Positions 1 through 11,092 of a DNA stretch of 64,000 bases are shown here, one piece after another. The stretch comes from Vibrio gallicus (GTDB lineage Bacteria > Pseudomonadota > Gammaproteobacteria > Enterobacterales > Vibrionaceae). The stretch is taken from NCBI RefSeq assembly GCF_024346875.1, contig NZ_AP024871.1:1550001-1614000 (forward strand), read 5' to 3'. The notes beneath the pieces were generated by a model, which worked only from the letters and a program-made list of their open reading frames with translations, was not told the DNA's origin and made no database searches. The first letter of the stretch is position 1; the number at the start of each line of letters is the position of its first letter. A program made the position numbers and the translations under genes.

Positions 1-509
1 ATCTTCACCAACAGTGTCGCGTAGTGAATCGCCTTGGGCCACTCTTTGGTTTGCTGGTAGATAGCAACTAGCTGCTGTAAGGCTAACTCTTTGTGCTCCG
101 GCTCATCCGACAGTTGTTCGAATATTTTTTCAGCGCGATCGAGAAAACCGGACGCGGTGTAATCTCGAGCTAATTGAGCAAGGGCTATATTCTTTTGATC
201 TATGGTGAGCTCGGTACGAGCAATGAGACTTTGGTGAATACGGATCGCCCTGTCTACCTCCCCTCTTGAACGAAAAAGGTTACCGAGGGCTAGGTGCGTA
301 TCAATGGTTTCATCGTCAATTTGTAATAACTCGATAAAGTGATCAACGGCTTTATCTGATTGCTCAGAAAGCAGCATGTTAAGACCACGAACATATTGAC
401 GGGAGATCTGATTAGACTGTCTCTGACTTTCTTGACGCGCACTGCGTTGCCCCATGTACCAACCATAGGCAGCTGCAATCGGAAGAAGTAAAAACAGTAA
501 CTGAAGCAT
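1..509 (-). CDS. lapB: LapB (YciM), partial: C-terminus lies outside the window
   Basis: LapB is an inner-membrane tetratricopeptide protein that regulates lipopolysaccharide synthesis, working with FtsH on LpxC turnover. The first 169 codons are visible and start at the ATG at 507-509. Residues 1-18 form a hydrophobic N-terminal anchor (MLQLLFLLLP...), followed by YGWYMGQRSA and the start of the TPR array, including GNLFRSRGEVDRAIRIHQ, which is nearly invariant in enterobacterial LapB. The family is about 389 residues, so the zinc-rubredoxin C-terminus is off the left edge. It follows lapA directly (8 bp gap), the conserved lapA-lapB arrangement. Confidence 0.95.
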   Translation of the reverse strand, partial: MLQLLFLLLPIAAAYGWYMGQRSARQESQRQSNQISRQYVRGLNMLLSEQSDKAVDHFIELLQIDDETIDTHLALGNLFRSRGEVDRAIRIHQSLIARTELTIDQKNIALAQLARDYTASGFLDRAEKIFEQLSDEPEHKELALQQLVAIYQQTKEWPKAIHYATLLVK

Positions 510-517
510 AATTTATG

Positions 518-820
518 TTATTTCAACGATTCTTTTGCTTCAGTAAGTTGAGAACTTGGCTTAGTCCCGACCACTGGAGTGAGTTTTTTAAGTTGTCGTT
601 TCAGTTTGCGCACTTGTAACTGCGAACGAAACTGCATCGAGCCGAAAATAATACCGGAAATGACAAAACCCACCACGAACACGCCACCAATTAGCGATGA
701 TAGGTGGAAATTACCTTCTGCTATGAGGTAATTAAAGGTTACAACTTCTTGGTTTTGAGCGCCAAGCGCCAAAGCAATCAGAAATAGAGCCAATGCTAAT
801 GCAATTTTTAGGATTCTCAC
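518..820 (-). CDS. lapA: LapA (YciS) lipopolysaccharide assembly protein A
   Basis: This 100-residue inner-membrane protein is the partner of LapB in LPS assembly. It has two hydrophobic segments, about residues 4-22 and 42-65, and a basic coiled C-terminus (RKLKRQLKKL) expected to face the cytoplasm. Length and topology match the DUF1049/LapA family. It lies immediately upstream of lapB and probably shares its transcript. ihfB is 182 bp upstream on the same strand, with a terminator hairpin in between, so lapAB probably has its own promoter. Confidence 0.93.
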   Translation of the reverse strand: MRILKIALALALFLIALALGAQNQEVVTFNYLIAEGNFHLSSLIGGVFVVGFVISGIIFGSMQFRSQLQVRKLKRQLKKLTPVVGTKPSSQLTEAKESLK

Positions 821-954
821 TCAAATATCCTTTTACAACAAGAAACATCTCTCGATTATGCAGGAAATCCCCCCATGACACCATGAAAATATTATCCTCC
901 ATTTGCAAGAATGTTACGCCTATCCAAACCCACTAAGTTACGGTTTTATATATA

Positions 955-985
955 CAAAAAAGCGACACTATTACAGTATCGCTTT
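955..985 (-). terminator. Rho-independent terminator after ihfB
   Basis: Read on the minus strand, an AAGCGAtAC / GTGTCGCTT stem with a short loop is followed by a run of six T. It begins 18 bp after the ihfB stop codon and separates ihfB from lapA. Confidence 0.8.
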
Positions 986-1002
986 GTTATTAAAACAGGG
1001 AA

Positions 1003-1287
1003 TTACAGACCGAGGTTTACTCTTTCACGAAGTTCTTTACCCGGTTTAAAGTGAGGAACGTATTTGCCCTCTAATTCAACCTGGTCGCCCGTCTTAGGGT
1101 TTCGGCCCACTCTCGGTTCACGATAGTGCAAAGAGAAGCTGCCAAAGCCTCGTATTTCGATGCGTTCACCACTTTCAAGGGTCTCTGCCATGTGTTCTAT
1201 AATATCTTTTACTGCGTCTTCAATCTCTTTAGCAGATAGATGTGTTTGTTCTGCACACAGTCTCTCTATTAATTCAGATTTAGTCAT
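1003..1287 (-). CDS. ihfB: Integration host factor subunit beta
   Basis: This 94-residue HU/IHF-family protein pairs with IhfA to bind and sharply bend DNA. The signature stretch [21 protein letters not shown] (about residues 46-66) contains the DNA-intercalating arm with its conserved proline, and the N-terminal [10 protein letters not shown] is typical of IhfB. Length equals the E. coli protein. It lies downstream of rpsA as in E. coli, but a strong hairpin separates the two, so it probably also has its own promoter in the rpsA-ihfB gap. Confidence 0.97.
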   Translation of the reverse strand: MTKSELIERLCAEQTHLSAKEIEDAVKDIIEHMAETLESGERIEIRGFGSFSLHYREPRVGRNPKTGDQVELEGKYVPHFKPGKELRERVNLGL

Positions 1288-1307
1288 AGTGTCCCTCTTT
1301 TAATAAT

Positions 1308-1335
1308 AAAAAAAGGGAGCCTAACGGCTCCCTCT
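1308..1335 (-). terminator. Rho-independent terminator after rpsA
   Basis: On the minus strand the stem GGGAGCC / GGCTCCC with loop GTTA is followed by seven T. It sits 26 bp past the rpsA stop codon and should end most rpsA transcription before ihfB. Confidence 0.88.
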
Positions 1336-1360
1336 TAGCGATTACTTAATGAATAAGTAA

Positions 1361-3025
1361 TTATTCGCCTTTCGCAGCCTTGAATGCATCAGCCATTGCA
1401 GAACCGAACGAAGACTCATCTTGCTTGTTCAGTGAAGCCATAGCTTCTTGCTCTTCCGCTTGATCTTTAGCTTTGATAGATAGGTTGATTACGCGGTTCT
1501 TACGGTCTACACCGGTGAACTTAGCTTCAACGCTATCGCCAACGCTTAGGATTAGAGACGCATCTTCAATACGGTCACGAGATACTTCAGAAGCACGGAT
1601 GTAACCTTCAACGCCGTCTACAAGTTCAATTGTAGCACCTTTTGCGTCTACTGCAGAAACAGTACCGTTAACTAGAGTACCTTTCTTGTTATCAGCTAAG
1701 TAGTTGTTGAACGGGTCGTTTTCCATTTGCTTAACGCCAAGAGAAATACGCTCACGCTCTGCATCTACTGCTAGAACTACTGCAGAGATTTCGTCGCCTT
1801 TCTTGAATTCGCGAACTGCTTCTTCACCAGTAACATTCCAAGAAATGTCAGATAGGTGAACTAGACCGTCGATGCCGCCTTCAAGACCGATGAAGATACC
1901 GAAGTCAGTGATAGACTTGATCTTACCAGTTACTTTATCGCCTTTAGCTTGCGCTTCAGCGAATGACTGCCAAGGGTTAGCTTTACACTGTTTCAGACCT
2001 AGAGAGATACGACGACGTTCTTCGTCAATCTCAAGAACCATAACCTCAACTTCGTCGCCTACATTAACAACTTTAGAAGGGTGGATGTTCTTGTTAGTCC
2101 AATCCATTTCAGAAACGTGTACTAGACCTTCAACGCCTTCTTCGATTTCTACGAAGCAGCCGTAATCAGTTAGGTTAGTAACGCGACCAGTCAGTTTGTG
2201 ACCTTCTGGGTAACGCTTAGCGATAGCTACCCATGGATCTTCGCCAAGTTGCTTAAGACCTAGAGATACGCGAGTACGCTCACGATCGAACTTAAGAACT
2301 TTAACTTGGATCTCGTCACCAACGTTTACGATCTCAGATGGGTGCTTAACACGCTTCCAAGCCATATCAGTGATGTGAAGTAGGCCGTCTACGCCACCAA
2401 GGTCAACGAATGCACCGTAGTCAGTAAGGTTCTTAACGATACCTTTAACTTCGCTACCTTCTTGCAGAGTTTCAAGAAGCTCATCACGCTCAACACTGTT
2501 TTCAGATTCGATAACAGCACGACGAGAAACAACAACGTTGTTACGCTTCTGGTCTAGCTTGATAACTTTGAACTCTAGCTCTTTGTTTTCAAGGTGAGCA
2601 GTGTCACGGATAGGACGTACGTCTACAAGAGAACCAGGTAGGAACGCACGGATACCGTTTAGTTCTACAGTGAAGCCGCCTTTAACTTTACCGTTGATGA
2701 TACCAACAACAGTTTCAGCTTCTTCGTAAGCTTTCTCAAGTACAATCCAAGCTTCGTGACGCTTAGCTTTCTCACGAGAAAGTTGAGTTTCACCGAAACC
2801 ATCTTCAACAGCGTCTAGCGCTACGTCTACTTCAGCGCCTACTTCAAGTTCGCCAGCAGCGTTCTTGAATTGCTCTGCAGGGATCGCAGATTCAGACTTA
2901 AGGCCAGCATCAACAAGAACGAAACCGTTCTCGATAGCTACTACAGTACCTTTAACGATACTACCTTGTTGGAATTCAGTTTCGTTTAGAAACTCTTCAA
3001 AGAGTTGAGCAAAAGATTCAGTCAT
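1361..3025 (-). CDS. rpsA: 30S ribosomal protein S1
   Basis: S1 binds mRNA leaders and helps unfold and dock them on the 30S subunit. The 554-residue product has the six tandem S1 (OB-fold) repeats of the family, at about residues 20-86, 105-170, 191-259, 276-346, 363-433 and 450-518. The last four carry the usual (V/I)xG.V.xxxxx(Y/F)G.F pattern and ISLG(L/V)KQ closures. Length is close to E. coli S1 (557). It sits in the conserved cmk-rpsA-ihfB order. The 120-bp leader before it may hold the autoregulatory structure known for rpsA, but I could not define it. Confidence 0.98.
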   Translation of the reverse strand: MTESFAQLFEEFLNETEFQQGSIVKGTVVAIENGFVLVDAGLKSESAIPAEQFKNAAGELEVGAEVDVALDAVEDGFGETQLSREKAKRHEAWIVLEKAYEEAETVVGIINGKVKGGFTVELNGIRAFLPGSLVDVRPIRDTAHLENKELEFKVIKLDQKRNNVVVSRRAVIESENSVERDELLETLQEGSEVKGIVKNLTDYGAFVDLGGVDGLLHITDMAWKRVKHPSEIVNVGDEIQVKVLKFDRERTRVSLGLKQLGEDPWVAIAKRYPEGHKLTGRVTNLTDYGCFVEIEEGVEGLVHVSEMDWTNKNIHPSKVVNVGDEVEVMVLEIDEERRRISLGLKQCKANPWQSFAEAQAKGDKVTGKIKSITDFGIFIGLEGGIDGLVHLSDISWNVTGEEAVREFKKGDEISAVVLAVDAERERISLGVKQMENDPFNNYLADNKKGTLVNGTVSAVDAKGATIELVDGVEGYIRASEVSRDRIEDASLILSVGDSVEAKFTGVDRKNRVINLSIKAKDQAEEQEAMASLNKQDESSFGSAMADAFKAAKGE

Positions 3026-3145
3026 TATTAGATCTTCAATAATTTAACGTCCACGGGTATCCTACCGCATGGGGGTTGATAAAATCGCCAGTCATCATCC
3101 TTGCGACCAACGTTCCATATGCCTCAAGTCACCTTAAAATAGGAC

Positions 3146-3823
3146 TCAAGACAATTTAGATTCAATATATTTTAGTGCCTGTTCTACCACTTCCTCAATT
3201 GAAAGTTGCGTAGAATCTAGCACTAGAGCGTCATCCGCGGGACGTAAAGGAGCAACAGCACGGTTGCGATCTCTATCGTCTCTTTCTTGGATCTCGCTCA
3301 AAAGGTGGTCAATACTAACCTCTAAACCCTTGTCTTGCAACTGCTTAAAGCGTCTTTTCGCTCGCTCCTGCGCACTTGCATCTAGAAATATTTTTGCGGC
3401 TGCAGTTGGGAAAACAACCGTTCCCATATCACGGCCATCGGCAACCAGGCCCGGTGCCATGTTAAATGCACGCTGACGACGTAACAACGCCTCACGAACA
3501 CGTGGTAAAGCGGCAACTTTAGATGCGGCCATACCCGTTTCTTCTTTACGAAGCTCAGCCGAGACATCTTCACCTTCTAGGACAACCTGGACCAAGTCGC
3601 CTTTAGCGATGAACTGTACATCAAGGTGTGTTGCTAACGGAACCAACGCATCTTCTGACTCAATGTCAACGCCATGATGAATCGCAGCTAACGCTAACAC
3701 GCGGTAAATCGCGCCAGAGTCGAGTAATTGATAACCAAGCTTTTCAGCCAACATCATACATAAAGTGCCTTTACCTGCCCCACTTGGGCCATCTACGGTA
3801 ACGACAGGAGATTCTGAGGACAT
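3146..3823 (-). CDS. cmk: Cytidylate kinase
   Basis: Cmk phosphorylates CMP and dCMP with ATP in pyrimidine salvage. The 225-residue protein begins with a P-loop, GPSGAGKGT (residues 12-20), followed by the CMP-binding and LID features typical of the long bacterial form, including [10 protein letters not shown] near residue 130 and the arginine-rich [13 protein letters not shown]. Length matches E. coli Cmk (227). It is upstream of rpsA, as in most gammaproteobacteria. Confidence 0.97.
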   Translation of the reverse strand: MSSESPVVTVDGPSGAGKGTLCMMLAEKLGYQLLDSGAIYRVLALAAIHHGVDIESEDALVPLATHLDVQFIAKGDLVQVVLEGEDVSAELRKEETGMAASKVAALPRVREALLRRQRAFNMAPGLVADGRDMGTVVFPTAAAKIFLDASAQERAKRRFKQLQDKGLEVSIDHLLSEIQERDDRDRNRAVAPLRPADDALVLDSTQLSIEEVVEQALKYIESKLS

Positions 3824-4220
3824 ACTTACTCCAGATTTTATTTATATACCCACTTTTGTAGGTCTGTGCCCAGACTGCTGGGCCTATCCTTTCGACAATC
3901 GAAGGATATCGGTGTCACGTCACTGTGAGCGCGCCTATTATAGAGATAAACAGTAGGTTTCGCGAGAAAAAGGACGCATAAAATTCATCCTGGCAGCGGG
4001 TTATTTTGCTCAGTTAGGCTTCTCTAAATATGCCTTTAACACCTGTTGATGAGATATCACTCAATTTATCGACTGGAATCATCACCATAAACCTAAATGC
4101 AGCGTAATTTGAGTGAGTAAATAACAAAATACGGGCAGATGATCACTCAATAATCACTGCCCGTTACACATATATATGCTATAGACCCGCTTCAACTCAA
4201 ATACGGGTTACGCCTTGGCC
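3824..4220. other. Gene-free 397-bp gap between cmk and sohB
   Basis: No convincing coding sequence is present. The cmk promoter should lie at the left of this gap. An inverted repeat around 3888-3912 (TATCCTTTCGA...TCGAAGGATA) and the hairpin at 4131-4165 are the only clear structures. A short ORF running rightward from 3765 mostly overlaps cmk and has no family resemblance. Confidence 0.5.
4131..4165 (-). terminator. Probable terminator after sohB
   Basis: The stem ACGGGCAG / CTGCCCGT spans an 18-base loop and is followed on the minus strand by a T-rich ATTTTGTTATTT. It is about 55 bp past the sohB stop. The loop is long and the T-run interrupted, so the call is moderate. Confidence 0.5.
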
Positions 4221-5279
4221 CTAAACAATAGGTCGTTGTCCACGTTGCACCCATTTTAGCAACACGCTATCAGCAGCTTCTGCAGCTGATTTACCAAAGC
4301 GCTCTGCCAGTTTTTTCTTCTGTACATAATGCACCGCTAACACGGTTTTATCTTTGCATGCCTCGATAACCAAATCATCGGAGGTTTTCACTTCATCGAT
4401 AAGCCCAAGCTCGATAGCTTGTGAGCCATACCAATGCTCACCTGTGGCGACTTTTTCAAGCTCAAGTTCAGGGCGGCGTTGAGCAATAAAGTCTTTGAAT
4501 AGCACATGAGTCTCTTCAAGTTCTTGTTTGAACTTCTCGCGGGCTTTATCGGTATTTTCGCCAAACATAGTTAAGGTACGCTTATACTCACCCGCGGTAA
4601 GTTGTTCAAATTCAATATTATTCTTTTTAAGAACCTTATTAAAATTTGGGATTTGCGCAATAACACCAATTGAGCCGACAATGGCAAATGGTGCGCTAAC
4701 AATTTTGTCTGCTACACAAGCCATCATATATCCGCCACTGGCCGCGACCTTGTCGACTGCAATAGTAAGTGGAATATTGGCCGATTTAAGGCGGTCTAAC
4801 TGAGAAGCTGCCAAGCCGTAGCCATGCACCATGCCACCACCAGATTCAAGACGAACTAACACCTCATCGCCTTGTTTTGTGCACGCAAGTATCGCAGTGA
4901 TTTCTTCACGTAGATTTGTGACTTCTTTGGCATCAATACTACCCACAAAATCAACAACAAATAGATGCGGCTTACGCTGACTATCTAGCGTGCCCTCTTT
5001 TGCAGCTTGCTTGATCTGTTTATCACGCTGCTTTGTCTCTTGTTTTTGCTTTTTCTTTTCTGCTTTATCACGCGCTTTAATAAAAGCCTCGTCATGCAGA
5101 TGATGTTCCATTAATTCAATATTTTGTTGGTGTTGCTCTGAAAGGTTGGTGACCTCAAGCGTACCTTTTGCTGAAGATTTCGCCGATGCTGATTTAGTGA
5201 TCACTAATACAACAATAATTGCCGCGACAAAAGTAACAATTTTGGCCAAAAATAGCCCGTAATCTAACAAAAATTCCAA
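4221..5279 (-). CDS. sohB: SohB inner-membrane S49-family serine protease
   Basis: SohB is a membrane-anchored peptidase of the SppA/S49 family. I place the start at a TTG (5277-5279), preceded by AGGGAG eight bases upstream. This gives a 352-residue protein starting LEFLLDYGLFLAKIV, as in enterobacterial SohB (349). An upstream ATG at 5351 would add 24 residues without homology. Residues 9-28 form the membrane anchor, and a charged K/E/Q-rich linker follows. The catalytic serine lies in AASGGYMM (S181) and the likely lysine in EYKRTL (K233). It is divergent from yciK, with 88 bp between starts. Confidence 0.93.
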   Translation of the reverse strand: MEFLLDYGLFLAKIVTFVAAIIVVLVITKSASAKSSAKGTLEVTNLSEQHQQNIELMEHHLHDEAFIKARDKAEKKKQKQETKQRDKQIKQAAKEGTLDSQRKPHLFVVDFVGSIDAKEVTNLREEITAILACTKQGDEVLVRLESGGGMVHGYGLAASQLDRLKSANIPLTIAVDKVAASGGYMMACVADKIVSAPFAIVGSIGVIAQIPNFNKVLKKNNIEFEQLTAGEYKRTLTMFGENTDKAREKFKQELEETHVLFKDFIAQRRPELELEKVATGEHWYGSQAIELGLIDEVKTSDDLVIEACKDKTVLAVHYVQKKKLAERFGKSAAEAADSVLLKWVQRGQRPIV

Positions 5280-5367
5280 TGTCTTCTCCCTGAAATAGTT
5301 TATTGAGGTATTGTACTCTGCATAAAGAAACTGATAAATCAAAAACCGCACAACAAGGAATTAAACA

Positions 5368-6108
5368 GTGGATTATTCGATTGCTAAACACGCACTGACC
5401 AACAAAACCATTCTCGTTACCGGCGCCGGTGATGGCATTGGTAAGCAAGCCGCACTGTCATTTGCTGAGCATGGTGCTCAGGTTCTTTTGTTGGGCCGTA
5501 CCGTGACAAAGCTTGAACAAACTTATGACGAAATCATTCAAGCCGGCGGCGTACAACCGGCCATTATTCCTCTTGATATGATGGGCGCCACTAAACAACA
5601 TTATGTGGATATGGCGGAAACCATTGAAGGGCAATATGGCAAGCTCGATGGTGTGCTCCACAACGCAGGATTGCTTGGTATATTGAGCCAGTTTGACCAA
5701 ATAGAAGAAGACACCTTTGATGAAGTGATGCAAGTCAATGTTAAAGCGCAGTTTTTAATGACTCAGGCGCTTCTTCCTATAATAAAAAAAGCCGATAAAG
5801 GGCGCATTATTTTTACCTCTTCCACCGTGGGTCACCATGGACGTGCACTTTGGGGTAGCTATGCAATTTCCAAGTTTGCTACCGAAGGCATGATGCAGTT
5901 ACTTGCCGATGAGCTTAGCAACAGCACAGTGAGGGTTAACGCTATTAACCCCGGTGCGACTCGCACTACTATGCGAGCAAGTGCCTACCCTGCAGAAGAT
6001 GCTGAGCAATTAAAAACCCCGCTAGATATCATGCCTCTATATCTATATTTGATAAGCGAGCAATCACAAGATCTCAACGGCTTATGCATCGATGCTCAAC
6101 CGAAATAA
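5368..6108 (+). CDS. yciK: YciK-family short-chain dehydrogenase/reductase
   Basis: This 246-residue SDR has the Rossmann motif TGAGDGIGKQAA near residue 18, the NAG motif (HNAGLLG), the catalytic serine in FTSSTVGHHG and the YxxxK pair in YAISKF. These features make it a competent NAD(P)-dependent oxidoreductase, and the pattern matches YciK. The physiological substrate is not known from sequence. Its divergent placement next to sohB is conserved in enterics and vibrios. Confidence 0.93.
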   Translation: MDYSIAKHALTNKTILVTGAGDGIGKQAALSFAEHGAQVLLLGRTVTKLEQTYDEIIQAGGVQPAIIPLDMMGATKQHYVDMAETIEGQYGKLDGVLHNAGLLGILSQFDQIEEDTFDEVMQVNVKAQFLMTQALLPIIKKADKGRIIFTSSTVGHHGRALWGSYAISKFATEGMMQLLADELSNSTVRVNAINPGATRTTMRASAYPAEDAEQLKTPLDIMPLYLYLISEQSQDLNGLCIDAQPK

Positions 6109-6145
6109 CAGCGTAAGTTGCTAAGATCCGCTGAACAAACCGATG

Positions 6146-8110
6146 CTAACGCTTTGGCGCAGCCTTTGTTCCTCGAGAGCCCCTAGTTTGGGGCTTTGAT
6201 TTAGCCCCTTTTTTGAATTTTCGAAACGGTTTTTTGTCTACCTTAGGTAGCGATTTCAATGATTCTGGGACTGGACCATTTTTCACCTCTGAGATCAAGC
6301 CGTTCAATTGGGATTGTAGCTGCTGCATGAACGGTGAATACGCTTGACGCTTTTCACTCATATCCAACAATTGCCTCTCCCAATGAGCAGTCATATCTGG
6401 GTAGGTCGCAATGTCGGGTAAGGCATCAACCAATCCTTTACCTGCGCTAGTACTTAACACCGCTTTACCACTTTTACTTAGTAAGCCGCGTTTAAATAAC
6501 GTATCCAAGATGCCAGCTCGAGTTGCTTCGGTTCCTAAACCATCGGTCTCTTTTAGAATTTTCTTAAGGCTGTCATCGCGAACAAAGCGCGCAATACCCG
6601 TCATCGCCTGCAACAAGGTCGCTTCAGTAAAATGCTTAGGAGGCTCGGTTTTTTTATCCGTAATCACGCCCTCACGGCATACTAAACTCTGCCCTTTATT
6701 TAGAGCAGGCACAAAGGGAATATCCCCTTGTTTTTTATTTGATGATTTAACCAAAACTCGCCAACCAGCAGCTACGAGTTCACGCCCTGAAGCAACAAAC
6801 TTGCCCCCAGCCATCTCAAACTCGAGTTTAGATTCTGCATATACCGCCGCTGGAAAAAACTGCATCAAATACTGAGTCGCAATTAATTGGTAGACCTTGG
6901 CTTCATTGGCTGATAATGAAGCTGAGCTTTTTGCCGTTGGGATGATTGCATGGTGAGCTTCTACCTTGTTGTCATTCCACGCTTTACCTTTTATTCCAAG
7001 ATCTGCCTGATTAACGGCTTGAGCTAACTCCGGAATTACATGTTGAATAGCCTGAGTTACCGAGGTGGCTTCTTTAAAATGATCTTTGGGTAAGTAGCGA
7101 CAATCAGAACGTGGATAGGTAATCAGTTTATGCTTTTCATATAAAGATTGGCAGGTATCTAATACCATCTGTGCACTCATATTAAAACGCTTTGATGCGT
7201 CAATCTGAAGCGCACTCAGGGAGTATGGCAAGGGTGCATTTTGCTTGGTTTGTTTTTGCTGAGAATCTTTAACTTCAGCAGGTTGAGCTTTAATTCGATT
7301 GGCCACATTTTCAGCCAAAGCTCGGCTCAGTACGCGTCCATCTTCATCTTGCCATTTTTGACACGCCTCACTTGGCACCCAGCGAGCAATAATATCCTGC
7401 GCCAAATCCTGCTGTTGATATGGGATTAATGCCTCTAAAACATAAAAGTCTCGCGGTACAAAGGCTTCAATTTCTCTATCACGGCGAACCACCAACCCAA
7501 GGATTGGGGTCTGCACTCGGCCAACTGACAACACGCCGTTATAACCAGCCTGCTTACCAAGTAATGTATAAGCTCGAGACATGTTCATTCCATACAACCA
7601 ATCCGCTCTTGAACGCGCAAGGGCCGAAACTGATAACGGAATAAATCCAGAATTGGATTGCATCTGAGTTAATGATTTTTTTACTGCTGATAGGTTAAGG
7701 TCACTAACTAAAAGGCGTTGCATCGCCTGCTTTGTTTGCTTTGAAACCTTACAATAATCAATCACCTCATCGACTAGGAGCTGCCCCTCCCTATCAGGGT
7801 CACCGGCATGGATAAGCTGTTGGTGTTGTTTGGTAAGTTTTTTTACCACCGTAAGCTGCTTTGAAGCGGATTTTCTAGGCTTGAGTTTCCACGTATCCGG
7901 AACGATAGGCAGATGGTCCATAGACCAGCTCTTATAGCGTTCATCATATTCTTCAGGCATTACCTGCTCTAGCAGGTGCCCGATACACCAAGTCACAACG
8001 TCACCGTTACCACATTCTATAAACCCTTGTTGGTTTTTATGTGGCTTGGGAAGACCTGCCGCAATCGCACGGCCTAAACTTGGTTTTTCAGCGATGAAGA
8101 GTCTGGACAT
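6146..8110 (-). CDS. topB: DNA topoisomerase III
   Basis: This type IA topoisomerase decatenates DNA and acts in recombination with RecQ. The 654-residue protein opens with the Toprim domain (MSRLFIAEKPSLGRAIA) and its acidic DPDREGQLLVDE. The active-site tyrosine is in LITYPRSDCRYLP near residue 325. The C-terminus is a basic tail (FRKFKKGAKSKPQTRGSRG). Length matches E. coli TopB (653). It is convergent with yciK, with 37 bp between stops. Confidence 0.97.
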   Translation of the reverse strand: MSRLFIAEKPSLGRAIAAGLPKPHKNQQGFIECGNGDVVTWCIGHLLEQVMPEEYDERYKSWSMDHLPIVPDTWKLKPRKSASKQLTVVKKLTKQHQQLIHAGDPDREGQLLVDEVIDYCKVSKQTKQAMQRLLVSDLNLSAVKKSLTQMQSNSGFIPLSVSALARSRADWLYGMNMSRAYTLLGKQAGYNGVLSVGRVQTPILGLVVRRDREIEAFVPRDFYVLEALIPYQQQDLAQDIIARWVPSEACQKWQDEDGRVLSRALAENVANRIKAQPAEVKDSQQKQTKQNAPLPYSLSALQIDASKRFNMSAQMVLDTCQSLYEKHKLITYPRSDCRYLPKDHFKEATSVTQAIQHVIPELAQAVNQADLGIKGKAWNDNKVEAHHAIIPTAKSSASLSANEAKVYQLIATQYLMQFFPAAVYAESKLEFEMAGGKFVASGRELVAAGWRVLVKSSNKKQGDIPFVPALNKGQSLVCREGVITDKKTEPPKHFTEATLLQAMTGIARFVRDDSLKKILKETDGLGTEATRAGILDTLFKRGLLSKSGKAVLSTSAGKGLVDALPDIATYPDMTAHWERQLLDMSEKRQAYSPFMQQLQSQLNGLISEVKNGPVPESLKSLPKVDKKPFRKFKKGAKSKPQTRGSRGTKAAPKR

Positions 8111-8157
8111 AGTAATAAAAAATGGACACTGTCAATTTATACAGTATCCATGATCCA

Positions 8158-8706
8158 CTACAAATATTCAACGAACTTTGAAATATCCCGCTCCGGAACC
8201 TTAGCTGGGGTACATTGTGCAGTCCCTAAATACAAGAAACCGACGATTTTATCATTACCTTGCAACCCAAATGCTTGCTCGACATTGTGATCAAACATCC
8301 AGTTACCGGAGCGCCAAAATCCCTGATAGCCCTGTGCAACAGCCGCCATCTGCATCGCCTGTACCGCGCAACCAGCAGATAGGTGCTGCTCAAACTCAGG
8401 CACTTTAGGATGCACCTTAGTTTTTGCAATGACAGTGATCACCATAGGTGCTCTAAATGGCGCCGTAGATAGTTTATCAACCACTGCCTTTTCGGCATCC
8501 GCTTGTTGCGCAGCATTTACCAAGATATCGGCAAGTTTAACTAAACCTCGACCTTCGCTAATTACAAATCGCCAAGGGGTAAGTCCACCATGATCTGGGG
8601 CGCGCAATCCCGCTTTTATTATATTTTCCAGAGCTAAACCACTCGGCGCCGGTCCTGAGAGCTTAGCGATTGAGCGACGGTTTAGTAATAGGTCTAGGGC
8701 ATCCAT
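8158..8706 (-). CDS. NAD(P)H nitroreductase, YdjA type
   Basis: This 182-residue flavin reductase of the nitroreductase superfamily has the N-terminal FMN-phosphate contact (LLNRRSIAKLSGPAP), the RAPDHGGLTPWRFVI segment and the C-terminal GFLYLGT typical of the small YdjA subgroup. Such proteins work as FMN-binding dimers on nitroaromatics or quinones; the natural substrate is unknown. It sits between topB (47 bp) and fadH (65 bp) on the same strand, so it may be cotranscribed with fadH. Confidence 0.88.
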   Translation of the reverse strand: MDALDLLLNRRSIAKLSGPAPSGLALENIIKAGLRAPDHGGLTPWRFVISEGRGLVKLADILVNAAQQADAEKAVVDKLSTAPFRAPMVITVIAKTKVHPKVPEFEQHLSAGCAVQAMQMAAVAQGYQGFWRSGNWMFDHNVEQAFGLQGNDKIVGFLYLGTAQCTPAKVPERDISKFVEYL

Positions 8707-8771
8707 TTACAATCCTTAGAATCTCATACAACTTTTAAACAAATTCTATATGCAAATGATTCTCAAATCTC

Positions 8772-11092
<2,321 letters not shown>

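Noticed and set aside
1872..2165. Plus-strand ORF of 97 codons antisense to rpsA
   Set aside because: It lies wholly inside rpsA, has low-complexity serine/arginine content, no ribosome-binding site and no family features; it is a codon-bias shadow.
8741..8770. Fur-box-like sequence (GCAAATGATTCTCAAATCT) upstream of the nitroreductase gene
   Set aside because: Only about 10 of 19 positions match the consensus; not distinguishable from A/T-rich background.
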